A DNA stretch of 24,439 bases from JAHCIE01 sp034431435 (GCA_034431435.1 DAOUDG010000018.1:1-24439); one strand, 5' to 3'. Positions 8,173-16,032 are shown, counted from the first letter of the stretch. Made by a program: numbers and translations. Notes: a model not told the origin generated them from the sequence alone.

Positions 8173-9525
8173 ATGCATACCGTCGCCACCCTGTGGGGTA
8201 TCGAGGACCTACCACGTATCGACCTCGACCCCGAGGACCTGGACCGCCTGCCCACCAGCCTGGCGGCGGCGGCGGTTACCCACGGCCCCATCTTCACCAC
8301 CCCGGCCAATCCGGATATGTGGGGTGACGACCCGGCCGGGCCGCCCCTCATCGTCTTCATGGTCGGCCCCGAGGCCAACCAGTTCATCCTCCATACCCAT
8401 CGCCACCACTTCAGCCACGACCTGGGTTGGACGCCCTTCGTCGGCCCCCTCATCGGCAAGGGCCTGCTCAACATGGATGGCGAGGCGCACGCCCGCGACC
8501 GCAAGCTGATGAATCCCGCCTTTACCGTCGCCTATATGGCGCGCTACCTGCCCATCATGCAGCGGGTCATCGCCACACGTACCGCCGACTGGGCGGCGCG
8601 CGGCGCGGTCGACCTGCACGACGAGATGCGAAAGATCGCCTTCGACGTGGCCGCCGAGGCCCTGGTCGGCATGCCAACCGGTCCCCAGGTAGACCACCTC
8701 CGCGACCTGTTCTACGACCTGTTCCACGGCTTCGACGTGGCCCGCGAGACGTGGGAGGAGTACGCGCTGCGCATGCTGATGACCCAGCGCGAGCTGAACA
8801 TGACGCTGCTGAACGAGATCGCCCACCGTCGTCAGTCGCCCACCGACGACATCCTGGGCTTCATGGTGCAGGCCCGCGCCGAGGATGGTCGCGAGTTGAG
8901 CGACGAGCAGCTCCTCGGCCACGTCAACATCCTGCTCGTGGCCGGCCACGAGACGACCACGACGCTCAGCGCGTGGCTGCTGTACGAACTGGCCCGCCAC
9001 CCTGAGACGCTGGCTGAGGTCCGCGCCGAGATGGATGTTGCTCTGGGCGACGGCGCAACCCTGTCGCTGGAGGGCCTGCGCGGGCTGAAGGCGCTGGGCT
9101 GGGCCATCGACGAGACCGGCCGCTTTCACGCGCCGGTGCGTAACGCGCCGCGCGGTGTGGTGAAGGATTTCGAGTTCGCGGGCTACACCATCCCCGCCGG
9201 GTCGCAGGTGCGCTACTCCATCGGCGCGACCCACCGCCTACCGAGCCTGTGGCGTGAGCCTGACCGCTGGGATCCGCAGCGTTTCGCCCCGCCCCGTGAG
9301 GAGCAACGCCAACACCCCTTCGCCTTCCTGCCCTTTGGCGCGGGGCCGCGCATCTGCATCGGCCTGCATTTCGCCCAGGTCGAGGTCAAGGCCATGGCCG
9401 CCCACATCCTGCGCGCCTATGACCTGACGCCCCTCGACGCCCAGCCCCCGGCCGAGATCGGCTTCATCACCACCGTGCCCGACCGCCCGATGCGCGTGCG
9501 CGTCACCCCGCACTTGGCAGGTTGA
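8173..9525 (+). CDS. Cytochrome P450
   Basis: The 450-residue protein carries all core P450 signatures: the oxygen-binding I-helix AGHETT at 257-262, the ExxR salt bridge at Glu314-Arg317 (ETGR), a PERF-like DPQRF at 367-371, and the haem loop FGAGPRICIG with thiolate ligand Cys395. There is no N-terminal membrane anchor, so it is a soluble bacterial enzyme. It would hydroxylate or epoxidise a small hydrophobic substrate and needs an electron-transfer partner; none is encoded here. A GGAAAGGA ribosome binding site lies before the ATG. It sits 87 bp after the solute-binding protein gene and 70 bp before the PLP enzyme. The CYP family and substrate are not evident. Confidence 0.96.
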   Translation: MHTVATLWGIEDLPRIDLDPEDLDRLPTSLAAAAVTHGPIFTTPANPDMWGDDPAGPPLIVFMVGPEANQFILHTHRHHFSHDLGWTPFVGPLIGKGLLNMDGEAHARDRKLMNPAFTVAYMARYLPIMQRVIATRTADWAARGAVDLHDEMRKIAFDVAAEALVGMPTGPQVDHLRDLFYDLFHGFDVARETWEEYALRMLMTQRELNMTLLNEIAHRRQSPTDDILGFMVQARAEDGRELSDEQLLGHVNILLVAGHETTTTLSAWLLYELARHPETLAEVRAEMDVALGDGATLSLEGLRGLKALGWAIDETGRFHAPVRNAPRGVVKDFEFAGYTIPAGSQVRYSIGATHRLPSLWREPDRWDPQRFAPPREEQRQHPFAFLPFGAGPRICIGLHFAQVEVKAMAAHILRAYDLTPLDAQPPAEIGFITTVPDRPMRVRVTPHLAG

Positions 9526-9595
9526 CCGGCGCGAGTCCCGCATCCTGAGCGACCACGACCGACCGCCTCAGCGTCGAACCATTCCAGGAGCCACT

Positions 9596-10819
9596 ATGCC
9601 TTCCCCTGCCGCGCCTGACCCCAGTTGGGGGTTGAGTACCGTCGCCATCCACACCGGCCACAGCGTCGATCCCCGTAGCGGCGCATTGGCGAACCCGCTG
9701 CACATGTCGACTACCTACGCCTTCGCCACCGCCGAGGCCGCGGCCCACGCCTTCGAGGTTGCCACGCCGGGCGAGGGCCAGTCTATGCCCGATGGTCAGT
9801 TTGTCTACACCCGCTGGGGCAACCCCACCCAGGCCGCCCTGGAAGCCGTGGTCGCCGCCCTCGAAGGGGCCGAGGCGGCGGTGGCGACGGCGTCGGGCAT
9901 GGCCGCCATCAGCGGCGCGCTGCTCATGGCTCTCAAGCCGGGCGACCACGTCGTCGCGCCCAAGAGTGTCTACTCTGCCACCCACACCCAGCTGACGTAC
10001 TGGTTGCCGCGCTACGGCATCGACGTGACCCAGGTCGACGCCACCGACACGGATGCCGTCGCCGCCGCCCTGCGGCCCAACACGCGGCTGCTGTACCTGG
10101 AGTCGCCCGACAACCCGACCCTGCGCGTGACGGATCTGCGCGCCTGTGCCGACATCGGTCACGCCCACGGCGCGCTGGTCATGGCCGATAACACCTTCGC
10201 CACGTCCTACAACCAGCGCCCGCTGGAACTCGGCGTCGATGTTGTGCTGCACAGCATGACCAAGTACCTGTGCGGCCACGGCGACGCCATGGGCGGGGCC
10301 ATCGTTGGCCGTGCCGACTGGGTGCGCGAGTGTCGGCGCGGCGTGCTGCGCGACTTCGGCGGCGTCATCAGCCCCTTCAACGCCTGGCTCATTCGGCGCG
10401 GCGTGGAGACCTTCCCCCTGCGCATGGCGCACCACAACGCCAACGCCCTGACCATTGCCAGGGCGCTGGAGAGTCACCCGGCCGTCGCCTGGGTGTCCTA
10501 CCCCGGCCTGCCCAGTCACCCGCAGCACGCCCTGGCGCAGAGGCAGATGCCCGGCGGCTTCGGGGCGATGTTGAGCTTCGAGCTAAAGGGCGGCCTGGCC
10601 GCCGGGGCGCGCATGCTCAGCCGTGTCCAGCTCTGCGCCCAGGCCGTCAGCCTGGGCGACACCAAGACCCTCGTCACCCACGCGCCCAGCACGACCCACA
10701 CCACCGTGCCCGCCGAGGCGCGCCACGCGGCGGGCATCACCGACGGCCTGGTGCGCATGTCCATCGGCCTGGAAGACCCGGCCGACATCCTGGCCGACCT
10801 GGACCAGGCCCTACACTGA
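9596..10819 (+). CDS. Cys/Met-metabolism PLP-dependent enzyme (cystathionine gamma-synthase / methionine gamma-lyase family)
   Basis: The 407-residue protein belongs to the trans-sulfuration fold-type I enzymes. The PLP-binding lysine is Lys223 in SMTKYLCGHGD. Asp198 in LVMADNT should pair with the pyridine nitrogen, and YTRWGNPT (71-78) gives the phosphate-binding Tyr and Arg supplied by a neighbouring subunit. SGMAAI at 100-105 is typical of the cofactor pocket. Members catalyse gamma- or beta-replacement and elimination on cysteine, homocysteine, cystathionine, methionine or O-acylhomoserine; I cannot choose between them. CAGGAG lies five bases before the ATG. The next gene starts only eight bases after the stop. 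Confidence 0.93.
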   Translation: MPSPAAPDPSWGLSTVAIHTGHSVDPRSGALANPLHMSTTYAFATAEAAAHAFEVATPGEGQSMPDGQFVYTRWGNPTQAALEAVVAALEGAEAAVATASGMAAISGALLMALKPGDHVVAPKSVYSATHTQLTYWLPRYGIDVTQVDATDTDAVAAALRPNTRLLYLESPDNPTLRVTDLRACADIGHAHGALVMADNTFATSYNQRPLELGVDVVLHSMTKYLCGHGDAMGGAIVGRADWVRECRRGVLRDFGGVISPFNAWLIRRGVETFPLRMAHHNANALTIARALESHPAVAWVSYPGLPSHPQHALAQRQMPGGFGAMLSFELKGGLAAGARMLSRVQLCAQAVSLGDTKTLVTHAPSTTHTTVPAEARHAAGITDGLVRMSIGLEDPADILADLDQALH

Positions 10820-10827
10820 GGTGGCTT

Positions 10828-11646
10828 ATGCCCAATTACATCTGTGTCCAATGCGGCGTGCAGTTTGCCGCCAGCGCCGCCCCGCCCGCCCACTGCCCCA
10901 TCTGCGAGGACGAACGCCAATACGTCAACTGGGACGGCCAGACGTGGACCACGCTGGACGCCCTGCGCCGCGACCACAAGGCCGACATCCGCGTCGAAGG
11001 GCCGGGGCTGCTGGGCATCGGCGCGACACCCGGCGTCGCCATCGGCCAGCGCGCCCTGCTGGTCCAGGCGCGGGGCGGCAACGTGCTGTGGGACTGCGCG
11101 CCGCTGGTGGATGACGCGATGCTGGCGGCGGTGCGCGAGCGCGGCGGCCTGCGCGCCATCGCCATCTCCCACCCCCACTTCTTCTCGACGATGGTCGAGT
11201 GGAGTCGCGCCCTCGACGCTCCCATCTACCTGCACCGCTTGCTGGAACCCCACGTCATGCGCCCCGACCCTGCCATCACCTACTGGGACGGCGACACCCA
11301 CGCCCTCGGCGACGGGCTGACGCTGCTGCGCGGCGGCGTCCACTTCGCAGGCGGGACGATGCTGCATTGGGCCGACGGCGCGGACGGGCAGGGCGCGCTG
11401 CTGACCGGCGACATCTTCACCGTCGTGCCCGACCGCCGCTGGGTCAGCTTCATGCGCAGCTACCCCAACCTGATCCCCGAGCAGCCGGCGGTCATCCGCC
11501 GCGCAGTGCGGCTGGTCGAACCCTACCCCTTCGAGCGAATCTACGGCGGCTGGTGGGGGCGCATCGTCGCGCAGGACGCGAAGGCCGCCGTCACCCGCTC
11601 GGCAGCCCGCTACCTGGCGCAGATCGGCGCATCCCCCGACGGCTGA
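10828..11646 (+). CDS. MBL-fold metallo-hydrolase with N-terminal zinc ribbon
   Basis: The 272-residue protein begins at the ATG at 10828, preceded by GAGGTGG; the frame is open further upstream but there it overlaps the PLP enzyme. Residues 6-26 hold a CxxC-x13-CxxC zinc ribbon (Cys6, Cys9, Cys23, Cys26). The rest looks like a metallo-beta-lactamase fold: HPHFFS at 115-120 in place of HxHxDH, HFAGGTMLH at 172-180 and LLTGDIF with Asp195. The second half of the first metal motif is therefore lost (Phe119 and Ser120 for Asp and His), so it may bind one metal or act differently from classic members. The protein ends in a conserved-looking FERIYGGWWGR region. Substrate unknown. Confidence 0.82.
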   Translation: MPNYICVQCGVQFAASAAPPAHCPICEDERQYVNWDGQTWTTLDALRRDHKADIRVEGPGLLGIGATPGVAIGQRALLVQARGGNVLWDCAPLVDDAMLAAVRERGGLRAIAISHPHFFSTMVEWSRALDAPIYLHRLLEPHVMRPDPAITYWDGDTHALGDGLTLLRGGVHFAGGTMLHWADGADGQGALLTGDIFTVVPDRRWVSFMRSYPNLIPEQPAVIRRAVRLVEPYPFERIYGGWWGRIVAQDAKAAVTRSAARYLAQIGASPDG

Positions 11647-11651
11647 GACCG

Positions 11652-11731
11652 CCCCCCGCCCCCGCCCCCCGCCCCCCGCCCGACGCCCCTGCCCCCCCCG
11701 CCCCGCGCCCCGCCCCCCGCCCCACGCTCCA
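11652..11731. repeat. C-rich (minus-strand G-rich) low-complexity tract
   Basis: The sequence is a run of C-tracts of four to eight bases separated by single G or short interruptions, directly after the MBL gene stop. The complementary strand has many runs of four or more G with one-base loops, the textbook pattern for a G-quadruplex. It is non-coding on the evidence of extreme composition. Confidence 0.8.
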
Positions 11732-11743
11732 CGCGCCCCCCGG

Positions 11744-11772
11744 TTGTCCCCCCGCCCCGCCTCCGCTATACT
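11744..11772 (+). promoter_or_regulatory. Sigma70-like promoter of the M20 peptidase gene
   Basis: TTGTCC (11744-11749) and TATACT (11767-11772) are separated by exactly 17 bp. This is the only AT-bearing stretch in a C-rich spacer and it lies 70 bp before the peptidase start. Transcription would begin near 11779. The leader then holds three AATCTCC-like units (11790-11796, 11804-11810, 11811-11817). Confidence 0.6.
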
Positions 11773-11841
11773 ACCCCCAACAACCGCCCAATCTCCAACC
11801 CCTAATCTCCAATCTCGCGTCTCCCGACCTCGGAGCCAACC

Positions 11842-13197
11842 ATGCCCACCTCCCCCGCCATCGACCTCTTCCTCGACACCAACCTGCCCCACTACATCGA
11901 CGAGACGGCGCGGCTGTGCGCCATCCCCAGCATCTCCGCCCACCGCGCCGACGCCGCCCGCTGCGCCCAGGCCGTCGCCGACCTCCTCACCCGCCACGGC
12001 TTCGACGTCCAGGTCTTCCCGACGCCCGGCAACCCCGTCGTCGTCGGCCGCCTCCAGGGCCGCTCGCCGCGCACCATGCTGTTCTACAACCACTACGACG
12101 TCCAGCCCGTCGATCCCCTCAACCTGTGGACCTCGCCACCCTTCGAGCCGACCGTCCGCGACGGCGCGCTCTACGCCCGTGGCGCGAAGGACGACAAGGG
12201 CGAACTGCTGGCCCGCCTGGCCGCCGTCGACGCCGCCCGCGCCGCCCACGATGGCGAGTCGCCCTGCGGCGTAACCTTCGTCGTCGAGGGTGAGGAGGAG
12301 GTCGGCAGCCCCCACATCGCCCAGTTCGTCCGCGACCACCTGGACCTGCTCGCCAGCCACGGCGCGATCTGGGAAGAGGGCCAGATCAACGCCGCGGGCC
12401 AGCCGCTGCTGACCCTCGGCCGGCGCGGCATCCTCTACGTCCAGCTCGAAGCCCAGGCCATGAGCCGCGACGCCCATTCCGGCAGCGCGCACATCCTGCC
12501 CAATGCCGCCTGGCGGTTACTGTACGCCCTGCACAGCCTGCGCGCCCCCGACGGCCGCATCCTCATCCACAGCTTCTACGACCACGTCCAGCCGCCCACC
12601 CCCCTCGACCTGGAACTCTTCGCCGCCGAGCCGTCGGACGAAGACCGCCTGCGCCGCGAGTACGGCGTCAGCGACTTCGTCGACGGCCTCAGCGGCGTCG
12701 CCCTCAAGCGGGCCGTCTTCAACCCGACGTGCAACATCGCCGGGCTGACGGCGGGCTACCAGGCCGACGGCATGAAGACCGTCATCCCCGCCCGCGCCAC
12801 GGCCAAAGTCGACTTCCGCCTCGTGCCCGACCAGGACCCCGACGACATCCTGGGCAAGCTACGCCGCCACCTGGACGAGCACGGCTTCGAGGACATCCGC
12901 ATCCAGCGCCTGGGCGCGATGTGGCCCGCTCGCGCCCCCGCCGACGACCCCCTGGTGCAGCTGACCGCCCGCACGGGGGAAGACGTCTACGGCAAAGCGT
13001 GCGTCCTCACGCCCCTGACCGGCGGTAGCAGCCCGGTCTACGCCTTCGCCCGTCCGCTGGGCATCCCCGTCGTCTCACCCGGCGTCGGCTACCCCGGCTC
13101 GCGCACCCACGCCCCCGACGAGCACGTGCGCCTCGACCACTTCCTGCTTGCCGCCCGCCACATCGCCCGCATCCTCGACGGGTTTGGAGACCTATAG
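11842..13197 (+). CDS. M20 family metallopeptidase (dipeptidase-like)
   Basis: The 451-residue protein shows the M20 metal-site motifs in order: HYDVQP with ligand His84 and Asp86, ARGAKDDKG with bridging Asp117, and EGEEEVGSP with catalytic Glu152 and ligand Glu153. A dimerisation (lid) domain follows from about residue 190 to 310, and a C-terminal GSRTHAPDEH provides the last histidine. Length and motif spelling match the carnosinase/CNDP-like M20 dipeptidases rather than the shorter amidohydrolases. It lacks a signal peptide and should act in the cytoplasm on dipeptides or N-acyl amino acids. It has its own promoter and is followed directly by the efp promoter. Confidence 0.93.
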   Translation: MPTSPAIDLFLDTNLPHYIDETARLCAIPSISAHRADAARCAQAVADLLTRHGFDVQVFPTPGNPVVVGRLQGRSPRTMLFYNHYDVQPVDPLNLWTSPPFEPTVRDGALYARGAKDDKGELLARLAAVDAARAAHDGESPCGVTFVVEGEEEVGSPHIAQFVRDHLDLLASHGAIWEEGQINAAGQPLLTLGRRGILYVQLEAQAMSRDAHSGSAHILPNAAWRLLYALHSLRAPDGRILIHSFYDHVQPPTPLDLELFAAEPSDEDRLRREYGVSDFVDGLSGVALKRAVFNPTCNIAGLTAGYQADGMKTVIPARATAKVDFRLVPDQDPDDILGKLRRHLDEHGFEDIRIQRLGAMWPARAPADDPLVQLTARTGEDVYGKACVLTPLTGGSSPVYAFARPLGIPVVSPGVGYPGSRTHAPDEHVRLDHFLLAARHIARILDGFGDL

Positions 13198-13227
13198 ACC
13201 ATCTCCCCCCTTCACTCGCCACGCGGC

Positions 13228-13256
13228 TTGACGCGCCGCCCCTGCGTGACTATACT
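13228..13256 (+). promoter_or_regulatory. Strong sigma70-type promoter of efp
   Basis: TTGACG (13228-13233) and TATACT (13251-13256) are 17 bp apart, five of six matches in each box. It lies 30 bp after the peptidase stop. Transcription would start near 13263, leaving a leader of about 134 nt before the efp ATG. Confidence 0.78.
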
Positions 13257-13277
13257 TGCCCCGTTACAAAGGCAGCA

Positions 13278-13333
13278 GTTCCGCCCGGCGGCTCCGCGCC
13301 GTGGAACCAGTGGGCTACCGGCAGCGGTAGTCC
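13278..13333 (+). promoter_or_regulatory. Two consecutive hairpins in the efp 5' leader
   Basis: The first hairpin, 13278-13307, pairs GTTCC with GGAAC and, inside, CGGCG with CGCCG around a GCTCCG loop. The second, 13312-13333, pairs GGGCTACCG with CGGTAGTCC (one G-U) around GCAG. They fill the middle of the untranslated leader, 64 nt before the start codon. No T-run follows, so they look like leader structure and not a simple terminator. No known RNA family is recognised. Confidence 0.55.
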
Positions 13334-13396
13334 TTCGTGTGTCTGGCGGTCGCGCCCTTATCTCAGGCAAGCATCCCCGGTCAAGGAGTAGTCATT

Positions 13397-13957
13397 ATGG
13401 CAATCGGCGTCACTGAGCTTCGCAAGGGCGTCACCTTTGAGGACGGCGGCGACCTGTTCCGCGTCCTGGAGTATCAGCACATCAAGATGGGCCGCGGCAG
13501 CGCGACCATTCGCCTCAAACTGCGCAACCTGCGCACCGGCGCCAACCTGGAGCGCACCTTCCCCAACGGCGGCGTCGTCAACGACATTCGCCTCGACAAC
13601 CGCGAGGTGCAGTACCTCTACACCGACGGCGACGCCTACCACTTCATGGACAACGAGACCTACGAGCAGTTTGCCATCACCGAAGACACCCTCGGCAGCG
13701 CCGTGAAGTACCTCAAGGAAGGCATGACCCTCGAACTATCCCTCTACGAGGGCCGGGCCATCAACATCGACCTGCCCACCACCGTTGACCTCAAAATCGT
13801 CGAGACCGCACCCGGCTTCAAAGGCGACACAGCCTCCGGCGGCGGTAAGCCCGCCACCCTCGAGACCGGCCTCGTCGTCACCGTGCCCTTCTTCGTCAAC
13901 CAGGGCGACACCATCCGCGTCGACACTCGCACCAACGACTACGTCACGCGCGTCTAG
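13397..13957 (+). CDS. efp: Elongation factor P
   Basis: The 186-residue protein has the three-domain EF-P layout: an N-terminal KOW-like domain, the OB domain and a C-terminal domain ending in GDTIRVDTRTNDYVTRV, which is close to the family signature. EF-P binds stalled ribosomes between the P and E sites and speeds peptide bonds in polyproline stretches. The start at 13397 is fixed by AAGGAG at 13383-13388 and by homology; an in-frame ATG at 13337 lies within the leader. The loop that reaches the peptidyl-transferase centre reads KMGRGSA, with Arg33 where many EF-Ps have a modifiable lysine. It heads the housekeeping group with xseA, xseB and the PAP2-like gene. Confidence 0.97.
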   Translation: MAIGVTELRKGVTFEDGGDLFRVLEYQHIKMGRGSATIRLKLRNLRTGANLERTFPNGGVVNDIRLDNREVQYLYTDGDAYHFMDNETYEQFAITEDTLGSAVKYLKEGMTLELSLYEGRAINIDLPTTVDLKIVETAPGFKGDTASGGGKPATLETGLVVTVPFFVNQGDTIRVDTRTNDYVTRV

Positions 13958-13966
13958 CGATGTGGA

Positions 13967-14027
13967 CAGTGGTCAGGACGGACATTCCCCCCGTCACTGG
14001 CCACTAGCCACTAACTACTGACCACTG
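13967..14027. repeat. Inverted repeat with degenerate CCACT units between efp and xseA
   Basis: CAGTGGTCAG (13967-13976) and CTGACCACTG (14018-14027) are perfect inverted copies around 41 bp. The interval holds further CACTGGCCACTAGCCACT-like units. The right arm ends six bases before the xseA ATG and takes the place of any ribosome binding site. It could be a processing or attenuating hairpin, or only a low-complexity spacer. Confidence 0.5.
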
Positions 14028-14033
14028 CCCGCC

Positions 14034-15242
14034 ATGCCGCCCATCCTCAGCGTCAGCGATCTCAGCGAGTACCTCCGCGCCCTGTTCGAGGAGGACTTCC
14101 GCCTGCAAGACCTGTGGCTGAGGGCCGAAGTCTCCAACCTATCGCGCAGCAGCAACGGCCACCTCTTCTTCACCCTCAAGGACGACGCCGCCCAGCTACG
14201 CTGCGTCATGTGGCGCGCCCAGGTCCAGCAGCTCGACCGCCTGCCCGTCCACGGCGAAGAAGTCATCGTCCACGGGCGCGTCAACGTCTACCCCGCCAGC
14301 GGCCAGTACCAGCTCTACGTCGACGCGCTGCAACCCACCGGCCTGGGCGCGCTCCACGCCGAGTTCGAAGCCCTGCGCGACCGCCTGCGCGACGCGGGCC
14401 TCTTCGACCGCGCTCGCCGCCTGCCCCGCTTCCCGCGCCACATCGGCATCGTCACCTCGCCCCAGGCCGCCGCCTACCGCGATGTCCTGACGGCGCTTGA
14501 GCGTCGCTGGCCCCTGTGCCGCGTGACCCTGGCCCCCTCCCTCGTCCAGGGCATCGACGCCCCCGCCCGCATCGCTGCCGCCCTGGGCCGCCTCAACAGC
14601 CTGCCCGACGTGGACGTGATTCTCCTCGTGCGCGGCGGCGGCTCCCTCGAAGACCTGTGGGCCTTCAACGACGAGGTCGTGGCGCGCGCCATCTGGGCCA
14701 GCCGCGTTCCCGTCGTCTGCGGCGTAGGCCACGAGACCGACACCACCATCGCCGATTTCGTCGCCGACCTGCGCGCCCCCACCCCAACCGCCGCCGCCGA
14801 GATGGCGACCCCCGACCGCGTCGCGCTGGCCCGCCACCTGTCCGCCCTCCTTGACGGCCTCGAAACCGTCATGGGCGGCGCACTCGCCGACCGGCGCGAA
14901 GGCCTCGACTGGCTCCAGCGTCGCCTCGACCACCTTTCGCCGGCGCGCCAGATCGCCGAGCATCGACGGCGGACATTTGACTTGCAGCGGCGGGCGCACC
15001 AGACTATGCAGCACCGGCTGACCCTGGCCCAGGCCCGCCTGGCCGGGCAGGCGTCGCGCCTCATCGCCCTCGACCCCTACGCGGTGCTGAGCCGGGGCTA
15101 CGCCATCGTCACCGACGCCGATACTGGAGCCGTCGTCAGTTCCAGCCGCCAGGTGCGCGCGGGGCGTGGCCTGCGGGTGCGCGTGGCCGATGGCGAGTTC
15201 GACGCCACCGCCGGCCGCCAGCGTCGCCTCCTGGAAGAATAA
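14034..15242 (+). CDS. xseA: Exodeoxyribonuclease VII large subunit
   Basis: The 402-residue protein begins with an OB-fold domain (residues 1-100, LSVSDLSEYLRALFEED to QLYVDALQPTG) followed by the catalytic domain with TSPQAAAYRD, LVRGGGSLEDLW and GVGHETDTTIADFVADLRAPTP. Asp150, Arg200, His233 and Asp236 sit at the same mutual spacing as the known E. coli active-site residues Asp155, Arg205, His238 and Asp241. A coiled-coil region follows at about 265-340, then a short C-terminal segment with LSRGYAIV. With XseB it degrades single-stranded DNA in both directions. No clear ribosome binding site precedes the ATG. Confidence 0.97.
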   Translation: MPPILSVSDLSEYLRALFEEDFRLQDLWLRAEVSNLSRSSNGHLFFTLKDDAAQLRCVMWRAQVQQLDRLPVHGEEVIVHGRVNVYPASGQYQLYVDALQPTGLGALHAEFEALRDRLRDAGLFDRARRLPRFPRHIGIVTSPQAAAYRDVLTALERRWPLCRVTLAPSLVQGIDAPARIAAALGRLNSLPDVDVILLVRGGGSLEDLWAFNDEVVARAIWASRVPVVCGVGHETDTTIADFVADLRAPTPTAAAEMATPDRVALARHLSALLDGLETVMGGALADRREGLDWLQRRLDHLSPARQIAEHRRRTFDLQRRAHQTMQHRLTLAQARLAGQASRLIALDPYAVLSRGYAIVTDADTGAVVSSSRQVRAGRGLRVRVADGEFDATAGRQRRLLEE

Positions 15243-15300
15243 CCCCCCACGCCCTCGCCTCTGTGCGACCTGGCGTCAATCCGGGTGAACGAGACTCATC

Positions 15301-15552
15301 ATGGACTCCCTGAGCTTTGAAGAGGCCTACGCCGAGCTAGAAGTCACCGTCCAGCGCCTCGAAGACGGCGCGCTGCCCCTGGAAGAGGCCCTCGCCCTCT
15401 ACGAGCGCGGCGTTCTGCTCGCCCAGCGCTGCGCCGAGCGCCTGGCGGCGGCCGAGTTGCGTATCGAGGAGTTGAGCCAGGGCGTCGAGGAAGAGAGTGA
15501 ACCATACGCATTGGAGGACGACGCCCTCGACGGCGAGGAGACCGCCTTTTGA
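15301..15552 (+). CDS. xseB: Exodeoxyribonuclease VII small subunit
   Basis: The 83-residue protein has the XseB pattern: SFEEAYAELEVTVQRLEDG, then LPLEEALALYERGV and a second helix to about residue 60. Two antiparallel helices are expected, which wrap the coiled coil of XseA. The tail from residue 60 on is highly acidic (EEESEPYALEDDALDGEE). It lies 58 bp after xseA and its stop overlaps the start of the next gene by four bases. Confidence 0.95.
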   Translation: MDSLSFEEAYAELEVTVQRLEDGALPLEEALALYERGVLLAQRCAERLAAAELRIEELSQGVEEESEPYALEDDALDGEETAF

Positions 15553-15986
15553 CCGATATCTTCGTCAACCCTGTCCTATGGGCGGCGATTCTGGCCTGGT
15601 TCGCCGCGCAAGGCATCAAGTTCGTCTGGTTGTTCCTCACCCAGCGCCGGTTCGACCTGCGCGTGTTTCTCAGCACCGGCGGCATGCCCAGCGCCCATAC
15701 CGCCTCAGTTGCCGCCACCGCCTGGTCAGTCGGCCTGCTCGAGGGCTTCGCCTCGCCCATATTTGGCCTCGCCGCCGTCTTTGCCTTCATCGTCATGTTC
15801 GACGCCCAGGGTGTCCGCTGGGCGGCCAGCCGCCAGGCCCGCATCCTCAACCAGCTCCTCGACTCCATGTTCCAGGGCCAGCCCGTTCAGGAAGAGCGAC
15901 TCAAGGAACTCCTCGGCCACACCCCCTTCCAGGTGTTCGCCGGCGCCCTCATCGGCATCGTGGTCGCCTGGCTCCTCATCCGCTGA
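15549..15986 (+). CDS. Divergent PAP2 (DUF212) family membrane protein
   Basis: The 145-residue protein has four hydrophobic segments and the family motifs GGMPSAHTAS (44-53), FDAQGVRWAA (84-93) and GHTPFQV (123-129). The motifs resemble those of PAP2 acid phosphatases, but the family is a distinct, small membrane group of unknown reaction. The start codon is TTG at 15549, overlapping the xseB stop as TTGA, which implies coupled translation. It is the last gene of the efp-xseA-xseB block; a new promoter follows directly. Confidence 0.92.
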   Translation: MTDIFVNPVLWAAILAWFAAQGIKFVWLFLTQRRFDLRVFLSTGGMPSAHTASVAATAWSVGLLEGFASPIFGLAAVFAFIVMFDAQGVRWAASRQARILNQLLDSMFQGQPVQEERLKELLGHTPFQVFAGALIGIVVAWLLIR

Positions 15987-16003
15987 TTCGGATTCGCTTG
16001 TCC

Positions 16004-16032
16004 TTGACATCTGCTGCCCCCGCGCTTACAAT
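16004..16032 (+). promoter_or_regulatory. Near-consensus sigma70-type promoter of the Ugp-like operon
   Basis: TTGACA (16004-16009), a perfect -35, is followed after 17 bp by TACAAT (16027-16032), five of six for the -10. Transcription would start near 16039, giving a leader of about 55 nt before the first permease gene. No operator-like dyad is evident. Confidence 0.82.

Noticed and set aside
10270..10827. N-terminal extension of the MBL-fold protein
   Set aside because: It lies wholly inside the PLP enzyme gene and its translation is Arg/Pro/Ala noise; the zinc ribbon begins directly after the ATG at 10828.
10516..12492. A 658-codon minus-strand frame across the PLP, MBL and peptidase genes
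   Set aside because: It spans three well-supported plus-strand genes and the C-rich spacer, and its translation is low-complexity Gly/Ala/Val/Asp. It is a composition artefact.
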